Counted from the first letter of the stretch, positions 49,316 to 58,793 are shown. The stretch is DNA of 64,000 bases from SM1-73 sp964588305 (GCA_964588305.1 CAZPOP010000002.1:62001-126000); one strand, 5' to 3'. Translations and numbers: made by a program. The notes: generated from the sequence alone by a model not told the origin.

Positions 49316-51142
49316 TTATTCCACCGTTACGCTTTTTGCCAGATTTCGAGGCTGATCCACGTTGCAGTCGCGCAGCACCGCCATGTGATATGCCAGAAGC
49401 TGCAAGGGGATGGTGGAGAGAATGGGTGTTAGCATTTCCAGGGTTTCGGGAATATAAATGACGTGGTCGACCCTATCGGCAATTTGATCATCCCCCTCGG
49501 TGGCGACGGCGATGACTTTGCCCTTGCGTGCCTTTATCTCCGCAATGTTGGAAAGAACCTTATCGTGAACTTTGTCTTTAAGTGCAATCACCACCACAGG
49601 CATGTTTTCGTCTATCAGAGCTATGGGACCGTGCTTCATCTCCGCAGCGGGATAACCCTCGGCATGAATATAGGAGATCTCCTTCAGCTTCAAAGCCCCT
49701 TCCAGAGCTATGGGGAAATTAAGGCCTCTCCCGAGGTACAGAAAATTGTTCTTCTGGTAATACTGTTCAGCGACGTCTTTCACATAAGAGTCGTTCTTGA
49801 GAATCTTCTCCATCTGGCCAGGCAACTTCATGAGACCATCAATTATCTTTCTTCCCCTTTCCAAAGACATGGTTCTCATCCGGCCCAAGAGCAGTGAGAT
49901 TGAAGCCAGAACCGTCATCTGAGAGGTAAAAGCCTTGGTGGAAGCCACCCCGATCTCAGGACCAGCGTGGATGTAAACTCCTCCATCGGTCTCCCGGGCG
50001 ATGGTGCTTCCCACCACGTTGCAGATGCCCAGGACGGTGGCACCCTTTCTCTTGGCCTCTCTTAAAGCGGCCTGGGTATCGGTGGTCTCTCCGGATTGGC
50101 TTATCACCAAAACGATGGTGCCTTCGTTGACTATCGGGCTTCGATATCGGAATTCGGAAGCATATTCCACCTCCACCGGAATGGAGGCGGCATCCTCTAT
50201 CATGTATTCCCCCACCAAAGCCGCATGCCAGGCAGTTCCACAGGCGGTGATGATGACTCGGTCGATCAGGTGCAATTCCTCGTACTGTAGATTGAGCCCG
50301 TTCAAACGGGCAGCACCCTCCTCATAATTCAGCCTTCCCCGGATGGCATTCCGTAATGTGGTGGGCTGCTCGAATATCTCCTTGAGCATGAAATGAGGGA
50401 ATCCTCCCTTTTCGATCTGGTCCAGAGTCCAGGAGATTTCCTGCACGTGGGGCGTGACCTCGGTCCTATCTACAGTGGAGATGGAAAATTCATCCGCATC
50501 CACCAAAGCCACCTCCTTATCCTCCAAATAGACCACCCGATTGGTGTGCCTCAAAATGGCGGCGACATCCGAAGCCACGAAATTTTCTCCCTTCCCGCTT
50601 CCGATGACTAAGGGACTGCCATGTCGAGCCGCCACTATCTGGTGAGGGTTGTTCTTACACAGGACGGCGATGCCGTAAGTTCCTTCGACCTGTGATAGCG
50701 CAGACCTAACCGCCTCCAACAGGTTCCCCTCGTAATACTCCTCAATCAAATGCGCCAGAATCTCGGTGTCGGTGTCGGAGGTGAAGCGGTGCCCCTTTTG
50801 GATCAGAAACTCTTTTAAACTACGATAGTTCTCTATGATCCCGTTATGAACCACCGCGATGTTCTCTTCGCAGTCCAGATGTGGATGGGCGTTCAAATTA
50901 GTGGGCTCTCCATGAGTTGCCCAGCGGGTATGAGCAATTCCCACCGAGCTTTCAAATTCCCGATCCTTGATTAAACTCTCCAGGTTATTGATCTTGCCCG
51001 CACATTTCTCGTAGATTAAGCCCTTGTTTTCCAGAACTGCTATTCCCGCTGAATCATAACCCCTGTATTCCAGCCTTTTTAGACCCTCCAGCAATATGGG
51101 GACGGCTTTCTGCTTGCCTACATAGCCGATTATTCCGCACAT
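49316..51142 (-). CDS. glmS: Glucosamine-fructose-6-phosphate aminotransferase
   Basis: 608 residues. C2 is the glutaminase nucleophile (MCGIIGYVG), GYDSAGIA follows, and the two SIS isomerase domains contain SQSGETTDTQAAL and STKAFTSQM; the C-terminus ends NLAKSVTVE, as required. It makes glucosamine-6-phosphate for peptidoglycan and LPS, the substrate of GlmM encoded upstream. GAGGAGG site. glmM and glmS are separated by a 557-bp repeat region. Confidence 0.97.
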   Translation of the reverse strand: MCGIIGYVGKQKAVPILLEGLKRLEYRGYDSAGIAVLENKGLIYEKCAGKINNLESLIKDREFESSVGIAHTRWATHGEPTNLNAHPHLDCEENIAVVHNGIIENYRSLKEFLIQKGHRFTSDTDTEILAHLIEEYYEGNLLEAVRSALSQVEGTYGIAVLCKNNPHQIVAARHGSPLVIGSGKGENFVASDVAAILRHTNRVVYLEDKEVALVDADEFSISTVDRTEVTPHVQEISWTLDQIEKGGFPHFMLKEIFEQPTTLRNAIRGRLNYEEGAARLNGLNLQYEELHLIDRVIITACGTAWHAALVGEYMIEDAASIPVEVEYASEFRYRSPIVNEGTIVLVISQSGETTDTQAALREAKRKGATVLGICNVVGSTIARETDGGVYIHAGPEIGVASTKAFTSQMTVLASISLLLGRMRTMSLERGRKIIDGLMKLPGQMEKILKNDSYVKDVAEQYYQKNNFLYLGRGLNFPIALEGALKLKEISYIHAEGYPAAEMKHGPIALIDENMPVVVIALKDKVHDKVLSNIAEIKARKGKVIAVATEGDDQIADRVDHVIYIPETLEMLTPILSTIPLQLLAYHMAVLRDCNVDQPRNLAKSVTVE

Positions 51143-51699
51143 TTTCCCTCCTCACGTCAGCGGTCCGCAGTCCGCAGACGGCCGCTCTGATTTTTAGACA
51201 TCGGGACAATTCTCTCAGACACCTGAACCACAACCTGAGTTAAACTTCTATGGCTTCTTTTATTAAGAATACTCAATTTCTCAAAGAAAGTGAAGAGAAT
51301 TTTGTGGCAAATTTGAGTTCAGTGTCAAGCTTGTGGAGCCTTCAGACACCGACTCCCCAATTTTTTCTTTAGATTCGGTGTTACCCAAGAATCCCACAGA
51401 CCGGTATATCCCCTGTGTCATTTTGAGCCCGAAGAGCAAATCGTCCGAAAACCCAGTTGAAAATCCCGCCCTTCGGTCCCGCACTTCGTCCTGCCCTTCG
51501 GTCCCGCGCTTCGTCCTGCATTTCGTCCTGAGACTCAATGTCGAAGGAAGACCTCAGGGTCGAGGGAAGACTCAGTGTCGAAGGAAACCCTCGGGGTCGA
51601 AGACCAAAGGTGGGGGATGCTCTGCTTCGTAGACGCTTCGCTCGGCATGACAGTTGCCTGGGCCGGGGTTTGTCGCTCGCTTAGTTCTGAATCTGGAGT
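51143..51699. other. glmM-glmS intergenic region with dispersed repeats
   Basis: No gene is seen. The middle (about 51460-51600) consists of short tandem variants of CCCTTCGGTCCCGC and TTCGTCCTG, then CTCAGTGTCGAAGGAA variants; 51616-51652 repeats GGGGATGCTCTG...CTTCGCT...ATGACA from 22.7 kb. A promoter for glmS must lie at the right side but is not obvious. Confidence 0.55.
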
Positions 51700-53070
51700 C
51701 TACTTTGAGCTCAAAACCTGTAAAGACTGCGAAACTAACTCCTCCGCCGTCTTCATAGATTTAGCTTCAGCAATAATTCTGAAGATTGGCTCGGTATTGG
51801 ATTTTCTTATGTGAATCCAGGAATCCTTGAAATCGATCTTAACACCGTCGATCAAAGCGGTTTTTTCTTGTGCATATTTCCTTCTTAACCTGGCCAAATT
51901 CCTTTCAAAATCCTTTTTCAGCTCTCCTCTCTCTTTAATCATGAAATACCTGGGGAGTTCCGAAGCCAGGTCAGTTATGGTTTTCTTCGATTCGGCCAAA
52001 TACTCCAGGATCAATGCCATTCCCACCGGGGCATCGCGTCCGCAGTGCAGTTCCGGCAGGATGACTCCGCCGTTGCCTTCTCCCCCGATTATTCCCTTTA
52101 CCGCTTTTAAACGACTGACCACGTGAGCCTCGCCAACTTTGGTCCGGGATACTCTTGAACCGAATTCTTTGGCGATATCGTCTATCATGCGAGAGGTGGA
52201 GACGTTGGTCACTACCTTGGATTTTGGCCTCTTACTTAAGATGAATTTTGTCGCCAAAGCCAAAGTTGCCTCCTCCCCCAGAGGAGTGCCGTGATCGGAG
52301 ACGATGGCCAATCTATCCACATCCGGGTCGTTGGCGAAACCGATATCGGCTCTGTTTTTCTTCACTGCCCGGCAGAGCGAAGCCAAGTTTTCGGGCCGAG
52401 GTTCGGGATTGTGAGCGAAATTTCCATCGGGGGTACAGTTAAGCTCTATCACCCGACAGCCCAGAGCTTTCAGCAGAGCGGGGGAGATTGTTCCGCCTGC
52501 GCCATTGCAGCAATCCAAAACCACCTTCAGTTTTCTTCTCCTTATCTTCTTCGTATCAATGTATCTCAGTCTGAGTATTTTTTGAACGTGTCTTTGTATC
52601 CAGCGGTGGTCGGATCTAACCTTTCCCAATCCGCTCCACGATTGGTAAGCGATCCTATCGTTCCTAACCAAATCGAAGAGCTTTTCCGCCTCCCTTTGGG
52701 CAAGAAAGGTTCCATCCGGGCCGATGAATTTGAGGGCGTTCCAATGTATGGGATTATGGCTGGCAGTGATGACCATCCCACCGCTCGCCCCAAGCCCCTC
52801 CACAGCTATCTGGACGGTAGGGGTGGGACAGATTCCGATATCAATTACCTCACATCCGGTGGCCAGGAGTCCGGAGAGGACGGCCAATCTGCACATCTCC
52901 CCGGATATTCTCGAGTCTCTTCCCAGAACTACTTTGGGGGATAGGTTCTGACGGCGAGATTTGCAGAGGTTGGCGAAAGCAGCGGAGTATTTTATCAAAA
53001 CCTCAGGGGTCAGACTCTTTCCTACCACTCCCCTCACCCCCGAGATTCCTACCATCAAATCTTCTTGCAT
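51700..53070 (-). CDS. glmM: Phosphoglucosamine mutase
   Basis: 456 residues of the alpha-D-phosphohexomutase family. The phosphoserine is S104 in ITASHNPIHWNALKF; the metal loop NDPDVDRLAI and the C-terminal RKSNTEPIFRI phosphate-binding loop are present. Family members with N-terminal GISGVRGVVGKSLTP are usually phosphoglucosamine or related mutases. It converts glucosamine-6-phosphate to glucosamine-1-phosphate. Its start overlaps the end of the ATP-grasp gene by 16 bp. Confidence 0.93.
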   Translation of the reverse strand: MQEDLMVGISGVRGVVGKSLTPEVLIKYSAAFANLCKSRRQNLSPKVVLGRDSRISGEMCRLAVLSGLLATGCEVIDIGICPTPTVQIAVEGLGASGGMVITASHNPIHWNALKFIGPDGTFLAQREAEKLFDLVRNDRIAYQSWSGLGKVRSDHRWIQRHVQKILRLRYIDTKKIRRRKLKVVLDCCNGAGGTISPALLKALGCRVIELNCTPDGNFAHNPEPRPENLASLCRAVKKNRADIGFANDPDVDRLAIVSDHGTPLGEEATLALATKFILSKRPKSKVVTNVSTSRMIDDIAKEFGSRVSRTKVGEAHVVSRLKAVKGIIGGEGNGGVILPELHCGRDAPVGMALILEYLAESKKTITDLASELPRYFMIKERGELKKDFERNLARLRRKYAQEKTALIDGVKIDFKDSWIHIRKSNTEPIFRIIAEAKSMKTAEELVSQSLQVLSSK

Positions 53071-53993
53071 CTTATTAGTTCCGTCCTGGTGGAAGTCTGA
53101 GACACACGTCTGTGAACCCAGTCGACCAACCCTCCAACTATTCTGTCCACCACCTCGTCGGGGATGCCATCGAAATGTGCCGACTTCTTTCGGAGGTCCA
53201 CCTGGTCGTTGACATGGTCTATCACCAGAAGCTTCTTAGAAGGATCCAGGGCAATCTCGGTGGAAAACAGATCCAATTCGCAGATGGAGGCAATCTTTCG
53301 TGTGATCCGTTCAATCTCAGAATAGATACTTTGATTTATCTGAGACGAACTCAGAAGATCTGCAATCTTGGTCTGATCATCCCACCAGCAAGGGAGGACG
53401 TCTCCGCACACATAAAAGACCCTGAACCAGGCTCTTCGTCCTCCCATCTGATCCGGGATGATCTTCTCCTGCACCAGGTATTTATCATCCGAGAATTCCG
53501 CTCGGGCCTTTTGGACATCCTCGATACTCTGAGCATCCAATATCACGCCATCGCCGCAACCTCCATAGGCCGGCTTGATCACAAAGGGCTTACCCAGTCG
53601 GTCTAAGAAAGCGGAATCCAGATCGGGATTCTCATCGTAAGGAGGGAGGATCACGGTATAGGGGACATTTATCCCATGAGTCAAAAACTCCAGATGCATG
53701 GTGGCCTTATCGCAGGCCCAGGACGTCATCTCGCTGTCGTTTATCATCTTGACACCATAAGATTTCATTAAGTCCACCAGTCCATCGAAATCCTCTTCCT
53801 GATCTGAGGCGCGATCGAAAAACACTCTAAATCCCAGTTCTCCGGCGTCCATCTTGTGCATGGTCTCAAACAGATTGTGGGGGTGAATCAGATAGGAAAA
53901 GACCCCCCTCCTTCCACATTCTCTGTCTATTTGAACGACAAAGTCGGCGTCGTATTTCCAGCACCAGGCTATGGCTAAGTCGAAGATTTGCAA
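53055..53993 (-). CDS. ATP-grasp domain protein
   Basis: 312 residues, start TTG at 53993 with GGAGGTAACCTTT just upstream. The N-terminal part (residues 1-95) resembles a Rossmann-like pre-ATP-grasp domain; KPFVIKPAYGGCGDGV is the ATP-binding loop and LVQEKIIPDQ..RAWFRVFY plus the IALDPSKKLLVIDHVNDQVD metal-binding end complete a D-Ala-D-Ala ligase/RimK-type core. The reaction (a carboxylate-amine ligation) can be inferred, the substrates cannot. It overlaps glmM by 16 bp, which suggests a cell-envelope or amino-sugar link. Confidence 0.82.
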   Translation of the reverse strand: MQIFDLAIAWCWKYDADFVVQIDRECGRRGVFSYLIHPHNLFETMHKMDAGELGFRVFFDRASDQEEDFDGLVDLMKSYGVKMINDSEMTSWACDKATMHLEFLTHGINVPYTVILPPYDENPDLDSAFLDRLGKPFVIKPAYGGCGDGVILDAQSIEDVQKARAEFSDDKYLVQEKIIPDQMGGRRAWFRVFYVCGDVLPCWWDDQTKIADLLSSSQINQSIYSEIERITRKIASICELDLFSTEIALDPSKKLLVIDHVNDQVDLRKKSAHFDGIPDEVVDRIVGGLVDWVHRRVSQTSTRTELIRCKKI

Positions 53994-54329
53994 AAAGGTT
54001 ACCTCCGTAAAGGCAAGGAATTCGTCGTCTGACTAATATACCCTAATCCCTTTGGATAGTTTCAGGTCCCTTCTAAAGAGCAGCAGAAAAGCCTCCCAAA
54101 AGGACCTGCAATCTACGTGGAGGGGTTTTGCCCTTTGCCCAATTATCTAATCGGTAACAAACACATACAATTTACCAAAAACGAATCCTACAATAACAAA
54201 AACAAATCTAAAAACGACAGCGTTTGGTCAACTATTGTACAATAATCTTGTCTTAGGCCCTCAAGCCGCAAAGTCCCCAGCGGTTTTGGCGAGATCTTCG
54301 CCAAGATTGCTCCGAAAAGAGAGGCTGCT
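53994..54329. other. Intergenic region with palindromes
   Basis: No gene is seen. It holds the palindrome ATTGTACAAT (54234-54243), adjoined on the minus strand by a TTGACC -35-like word, and a hairpin TTGGCGA/TCGCCAA (54286-54304). It may contain the promoter of the ATP-grasp-glmM unit. Confidence 0.4.
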
Positions 54330-55138
54330 CTATTTCTCACCACCTAAAATCAAGGGCAGTCCCGATTCCCCGCTTCCTATTACAACAACCTTACTATTGG
54401 AACTTTCCGCCAGCTTCTCGGTTGCCTCTATCCCCTTCCATAATAGAAGATTTTTACTTAATCCCTGGGTAATGATTCGCTGGAAATCTGCTATTCCCTT
54501 AGCTTCGATCCTTTTCCTTTCTGCCTCCTGTGTTTCTTTCATCAGCACAAACTGCATCTTCTGTTGTGCCTGATCTGCGGCTAATTTCTCGTTGATGGCA
54601 NNNNNNNNNNATCGGTGACATTTTTAGGCAGGATCACATTTCGGATTATGATGTTTTGCACCTCTATATATTTATCTTTTAAAAGATTCTGAATAGCGGT
54701 CAAAATCTCAGAGGCTATTATCTCCCTTTTGGTGCTATAAATCTCATCCGGCTTATACCTGCCCACAATGCTTCGCGCCTCTCCTCTCAATGCAGGACCA
54801 ATCACCACCTCATAATAGTTAAGACCTATAGTAATCTGAAGGCTGTCGAGTTTGTTGACTATGGGCCTGAACCAAATTGAGGCCTCCAGCCCAATGGAGG
54901 CTCCATCAGCCGAGAGAACGTGCAAATCCTCCCTTCTTTCGTCCGTCTGGGTTTTGAATACAAAGAAAGAGTTCCAGGGCAAGTGCCATTGGAGTCCCTC
55001 TCCGTAAATTCTACCCATCTGGGTTCCGTCGCGAAACTTATAATACTTCACTCCGTTGTGACCAGAGGGAATGCTGGTCCCGCAGCCGACCACCAGAAGG
55101 GAAAAACAAATCACCACTAACCATAGGCGTTTCTTCAT
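54330..55138 (-). CDS. SPFH/prohibitin-like lipoprotein, interrupted by a scaffold gap
   Basis: Residues read from the ATG at 55138 (GGAGGT six bases upstream) begin with a lipoprotein signal MKKRLWLVVICFSLLVVGC, then a stomatin/prohibitin domain (GHNGVKYYKFRDGTQ, ARSIVGRYKPDEIYSTKREI). Ten Ns at 54601-54610 break the frame; the part after the gap resumes as AINEKLAADQAQQKMQFVL and ends GGEK. Prohibitin-like proteins form membrane scaffolds and often bind proteases; the lipid anchor on the N-terminus is unusual. It is one gene, with unknown true gap length. Confidence 0.82.
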
Positions 55139-55419
55139 CATTCCACCTCCTTACAGATTAAAGGGTTAGATTTTCATTTGAATTAGCTTCATCACGGCAT
55201 TCTCCTGCTCGCAGGGGAGCATCAACGTGATCAGATAACAACGGCACATGAGGAGATTCCGGACCTCTCCTGTCTGTGGAACTCTACTCCCCTTGTCTGT
55301 TGTGTGAAGAATTGACTTTTCCCCTCCTCTAACTTTCCTTGCACTTTCAAAAACTCAAAGGGCGAATCGATCCAGACTCGCCCACGGTGAAATTGAAAAC
55401 GAATAAGTTAAAATGGTTT

Positions 55420-56364
55420 TCAAATTCCCCCTGAAATCGTGATCTTGTTTACTCCTCCCAAATCTCCGTAAGAGGAATAGGCATAATCGAAGCGGTAGAC
55501 TTTCCACCTTACCCCAAAACCTCCCGCAAATCCAGCCAAATTGTCTTTGTCGGAATCAGTCTTGAAGTTTTCGCCAAAGGAACTCCATCCAAATCTCAGG
55601 TATAGTGGTTTTAAGGCGGTGAATTCGCCACCCAGGTTGAAGAAAATATCGTTGTCGAGAGGTTTGGCCGCGTCCAATGCTACGATGAGAGGAAGCTCTC
55701 GCACCTGATGAGACATTCCTAGCTTGACGGCAGCAGGCAGATCATCCTTATGGCTTTTGGTGAAGCCCTTAAGCTGAACTCCCAGATTCTGACCCACCAG
55801 GCCAAATCGGGTGCGTGCATCTTTCGAGATGTGAATGATCCCTAAATCGAGGGCCAGAGCATCGGAGGAATAACTCTCGATCTTTTCATAAATGAACTTG
55901 CCTGTTGCTCCCACGCTGATTTGAGAGTTTAGGCTTCGCACGAAGGATAAGGCCAAGGCAAAATCTGTTGCCCCAAAGGTACCCAAGAGATTTCCTTGTT
56001 TGTCAGTTTTATCCAATGACCCATAGTTAAAGTAATGGATTGAGGCGCCTAATCGTGTGTTTTCGTTATAAGGATGCACGTATCCCAAGAATCCCGACTG
56101 GATGTCGGCAATGTAATTGTTATAGGTGGTAAAGAACCTTTTCTGCTCTATCTGGATTAATCCGGCCGGATTAAAATAGAGAGCGGATTCATCATCGGAG
56201 AGTCCCACGAAGGCTCCCCCCATCGCAGTTGACCTAGCGCTGACGTCGATCTTCAAGAACGGATAACCTGTGGTGCCAACTTTTGAGTTGATGGCGAATG
56301 ATTCAGACCAAAACAGGAGGAAAACCCCAATTACGATTATTCCAAACGAGATCGTTTTTTTCAT
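55420..56364 (-). CDS. PorV/PorQ-family outer-membrane barrel protein
   Basis: 314 residues. A signal peptide ends near SFAI (25). ARSTAMGGAFVGLSDDESAL and YFNPAGL form the N-terminal plug motif of PorV/PorQ and UPF0164 proteins; beta strands follow. In Bacteroidetes PorV brings secreted proteins with a T9SS tail to the surface machinery; the M28 peptidase here carries such a tail. Other T9SS components are not in the window. It is 155 bp downstream of lptE in the same direction. Confidence 0.88.
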   Translation of the reverse strand: MKKTISFGIIVIGVFLLFWSESFAINSKVGTTGYPFLKIDVSARSTAMGGAFVGLSDDESALYFNPAGLIQIEQKRFFTTYNNYIADIQSGFLGYVHPYNENTRLGASIHYFNYGSLDKTDKQGNLLGTFGATDFALALSFVRSLNSQISVGATGKFIYEKIESYSSDALALDLGIIHISKDARTRFGLVGQNLGVQLKGFTKSHKDDLPAAVKLGMSHQVRELPLIVALDAAKPLDNDIFFNLGGEFTALKPLYLRFGWSSFGENFKTDSDKDNLAGFAGGFGVRWKVYRFDYAYSSYGDLGGVNKITISGGI

Positions 56365-56509
56365 TTTTCATTCCTTTTTAATAGGCCGAACTTTCGCCGA
56401 TGCCTCTGCTCACCAAAGATATTATTATCACTGCGAAGCACAAACAAATTTACAACCTCATCTCCAAAATGTCAATACGTTTTCCAGCCAAGAACCTTTG
56501 CCCAAAACC

Positions 56510-57055
56510 TCACCATCCCTTGACCGTCCTGTTCACTATGTCCTCGGCCAATTTCTCTATGGCCCTTTTTTTTCCATCGTCCTCGGTCTCTTCGGGCTTT
56601 GGATTTCCGCTTTCGTCGACGCAATCCGTGACACAGTAGATTCCCCACCCCTGCATATTATCCTCTTGCCAGATGATCTTCTTGCTAGTCCTTTCCTCAA
56701 ACTTGAGGTTCACCCAAATCCGGACTATGTACTCCTTGATGTTCTCCTGCTCATCGAAGGTATGACTTTCCCTTTTATAATTGGTTATCACGCCGCGCAG
56801 GATCGAATCCGCCTGTTTCTCGTTGACTACCTTCAGGGTGTTGTCTTTGACGAACCTGTCGGCAACGGCTTCGGTTACGCTTTCCCTTACCCCGTATTCT
56901 TCGGTCTGGTTGTCGAAAAGCGGCACCGCTATGGTTTTTACTCCGGAGACGCTTGAGCCGGAAAAGGAATAATAACCGCATGCACAAATGAGTAATGGAA
57001 CCAAAGTTAGGAATTTCCAGATTCTGATTTTGAATTTCGATTTGCAATTTTGCAT
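56510..57055 (-). CDS. lptE: LptE-type LPS-assembly lipoprotein
   Basis: 181 residues. A signal peptide (RIWKFLTLVPLLICAC) ends at C26, the probable lipidated cysteine. The body has KTIAVPLFDNQT, VTEAVADRF and KEYIVRIWVNLKFE, the usual LptE pattern. LptE plugs the LptD barrel at the outer membrane; lptD is not in the window. The first ~14 codons arise in AT-rich repeat-like sequence, which is odd. It lies directly downstream of the small nucleotidyltransferase-partner gene (88 bp). Confidence 0.85.
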   Translation of the reverse strand: MQNCKSKFKIRIWKFLTLVPLLICACGYYSFSGSSVSGVKTIAVPLFDNQTEEYGVRESVTEAVADRFVKDNTLKVVNEKQADSILRGVITNYKRESHTFDEQENIKEYIVRIWVNLKFEERTSKKIIWQEDNMQGWGIYCVTDCVDESGNPKPEETEDDGKKRAIEKLAEDIVNRTVKGW

Positions 57056-57098
57056 TTTGCTTTTTTAGTCTCTAATTTCTACTCCCCTCACCCTTTAT

Positions 57099-57121
57099 CC
57101 CTCTCCCCAGTGGGGAGAGGG
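57099..57121. repeat. CCCTCTCCCC-AGT-GGGGAGAGGG palindrome
   Basis: A perfect 10-bp stem with a 3-base loop lies between lptE and the small gene at 57143. No T tract follows on either side, so it is more likely a dispersed palindromic repeat than a terminator. Confidence 0.65.
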
Positions 57122-57142
57122 AATGGCTATCGACATACAAGA

Positions 57143-57304
57143 TTAATGAGTTTTCCTCAGCTTCCATCGAATTAACCTGGTTTTCCTTGACGAACATCTA
57201 ACCATGAATTCGTTCATCTGACGAAGCCACTCCAGCTTTTTCTTGGGTGGTATCTTCATGAATCTCAAAAGGCGTTCCTCTTCGCTCTCCCATTGGAAAA
57301 TCAC
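57143..57304 (-). CDS. Small partner protein of the second nucleotidyltransferase
   Basis: 53 residues from a GTG that overlaps the stop codon of the upstream gene (GTGA). The sequence contains WESEEERLLRFMKIPPKKK, then LEWLRQMNEFMVR, a pattern I associate with short proteins encoded next to nucleotidyltransferases, and it resembles SPLERLKMASRMYDS in the 89-residue partner at 656-925. No further function is visible. Confidence 0.72.
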   Translation of the reverse strand: MIFQWESEEERLLRFMKIPPKKKLEWLRQMNEFMVRCSSRKTRLIRWKLRKTH

Positions 57305-57822
57305 GAAGTCTCCCTCAACTTTTTTATCTTCTTCAATTCCTCTATATCCAATTTATCAACTGCGCGCCCTGTTTTGCGTTTCATCTTGATCAGATTATCT
57401 ATGGAAATTACCGGTAATGTCAAATCATCGACTTTGATGCGAGCGACGCTATTTTCTGCTTCCTTGAAAGATACGGGCGATTCCATGATGATGTCAACTT
57501 CTTTTAGCTCGTCCTCTTTGTAGAAGTTGAAAGCCTTCATGTGTTTTTTCCCGATCCAGTCTTTTCTTGTCTTTGGATCTGCAATTTTCATCGGATCAAT
57601 GGTTCGACTTCGCTCACCATTTACCGGTTGTTTTACCTTATAACCTTGCTTTTTTAGAATCTCTACAATCTTTTTGAGATTATCATCGCTCATTTCGACA
57701 AGGATATCTAAATCAGCGGTGTTTCTCATCGCTCCAAGAAGATTAACCGCGATCCCACCTACCAGCACATATTTTACGTTTTGTTTTTGGAATGCCCGGA
57801 ATATCTCTTCATAAAAAATCAT
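57301..57822 (-). CDS. Nucleotidyltransferase-fold protein, second copy of the pair type
   Basis: 173 residues. GGIAVNLLGAMRNTADLDILVE contains the GG...DxD motif, here with the pair in DLD; VDIIMESPV supplies a third acidic residue. A basic C-terminal tail (LIKMKRKTGRAVDKLDIEELKK) follows. The partner gene overlaps its stop codon. The arrangement equals that at 656-1469, although sequences differ. A toxin-antitoxin-like or RNA-modifying role is possible but unproven. Confidence 0.78.
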   Translation of the reverse strand: MIFYEEIFRAFQKQNVKYVLVGGIAVNLLGAMRNTADLDILVEMSDDNLKKIVEILKKQGYKVKQPVNGERSRTIDPMKIADPKTRKDWIGKKHMKAFNFYKEDELKEVDIIMESPVSFKEAENSVARIKVDDLTLPVISIDNLIKMKRKTGRAVDKLDIEELKKIKKLRETS

Positions 57823-57954
57823 TTTTCGCCTATTTCCCTATTTGCTGGTTCATACACATTATATTTGCGGCTGTTTCGCCATCGGCGAAAAAGCTATCTT
57901 CCGTTTCCTTCAGGATAAATTCCGCGAACCGCATGCCTGCTGTTCTATGATTAA

Positions 57955-58029
57955 GTCTGGCGGTGGCAAAGCCAGCGACATCGGAAGCGCAAAAAAGCGA
58001 GCCGGGTCCGGTGCATCGTCTTGTTAGAC
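57955..58029 (-). other. attC-like (integron recombination) site, degenerate
   Basis: The minus strand reads GTCTAACAAG...(75 nt)...GCCAGAC. GTCTAAC fits the RYYYAAC core and contains the stop codon of the gene at 58024-58719; the other end should be GTTRRRY but reads GCCAGAC. A CATCGGAAGCGC..GCGAGCCGGGTC hairpin lies inside. The length is right for attC; the degenerate core makes the call tentative. Confidence 0.35.
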
Positions 58030-58719
58030 TTCATTTGCTTTGACTATCGTTACTGCATGGCATGCAAAAAATATTTTGTTTTGTCGGTAGCCACCATTTA
58101 CCCATTCTGGATGTTCATTTATCACTTTCTTAACTTCTGGATACCGCGAAAGCAGCTCTTTCTGGGGAAACATTCCAGAAATTCTAGACATTGCGCTTGG
58201 GGATGGTAACCATAGTTTTGTGTGTTTCCATGAACCTAGTTTTACCTTTTCAATTACTCCGTGCGCAATATTACCACTCGTAACGATGTGTTTTGGATTA
58301 ATAAGTGAAAGTAATTCTTGCCAGAATCCGGAGGAAAGTTCTAGCAGGACTCCAGATGGATTAGCATTATCACCTTCGTGATTGACTTGGGACCAAACTA
58401 CAGAATTTGAAACGGCAGTTCTCATTGCTCTGGCACTAAATGCAGATTCTATTGCTAATTTAAGTGATCCATCATCCCAAGGTTGAATGCCTAAATCATC
58501 TGGATGATTTAACCGAAAAAATCTTCGTGTATCCGAAAAAGCCTTTAAGTTAGCTACATAATCGGCATTCGTCTTTGAAAGATTCTGAGATTCAGCTAGT
58601 ACGAGAACCCCGTTCCAATTACCAGGAACAAACGGTACGTAGGGCTCTCTTATTACTACATCAATGTCCGGTGGCAGAACATGATTTCTGCAGACTTCAA
58701 TAAGTTGTTCTTTGTTCAT
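58024..58719 (-). CDS. Orphan protein, possibly uracil-DNA-glycosylase-like fold
   Basis: 231 residues from the ATG at 58719 (upstream TTG 58734 is less likely). I do not recognise it with certainty. The layout is reminiscent of the UDG superfamily: GVLVLAESQN near the N-terminus, then NSVVWSQVN, the segment INPKHIVTSGN, and a C-terminal LWLPSPSAM that could be the active-site loop. No ribosome binding site is visible and the stop lies inside an attC-like core, both common in integron cassette genes. Base usage looks different from neighbours. Confidence 0.55.
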   Translation of the reverse strand: MNKEQLIEVCRNHVLPPDIDVVIREPYVPFVPGNWNGVLVLAESQNLSKTNADYVANLKAFSDTRRFFRLNHPDDLGIQPWDDGSLKLAIESAFSARAMRTAVSNSVVWSQVNHEGDNANPSGVLLELSSGFWQELLSLINPKHIVTSGNIAHGVIEKVKLGSWKHTKLWLPSPSAMSRISGMFPQKELLSRYPEVKKVINEHPEWVNGGYRQNKIFFACHAVTIVKANEV

Positions 58720-58793
58720 GGCAGCCCATAACAAGGGAAAATCAGTAAGTCGGGTTGGAAGCCATATATGGCGAGCTAACCGACAAAATGGAT

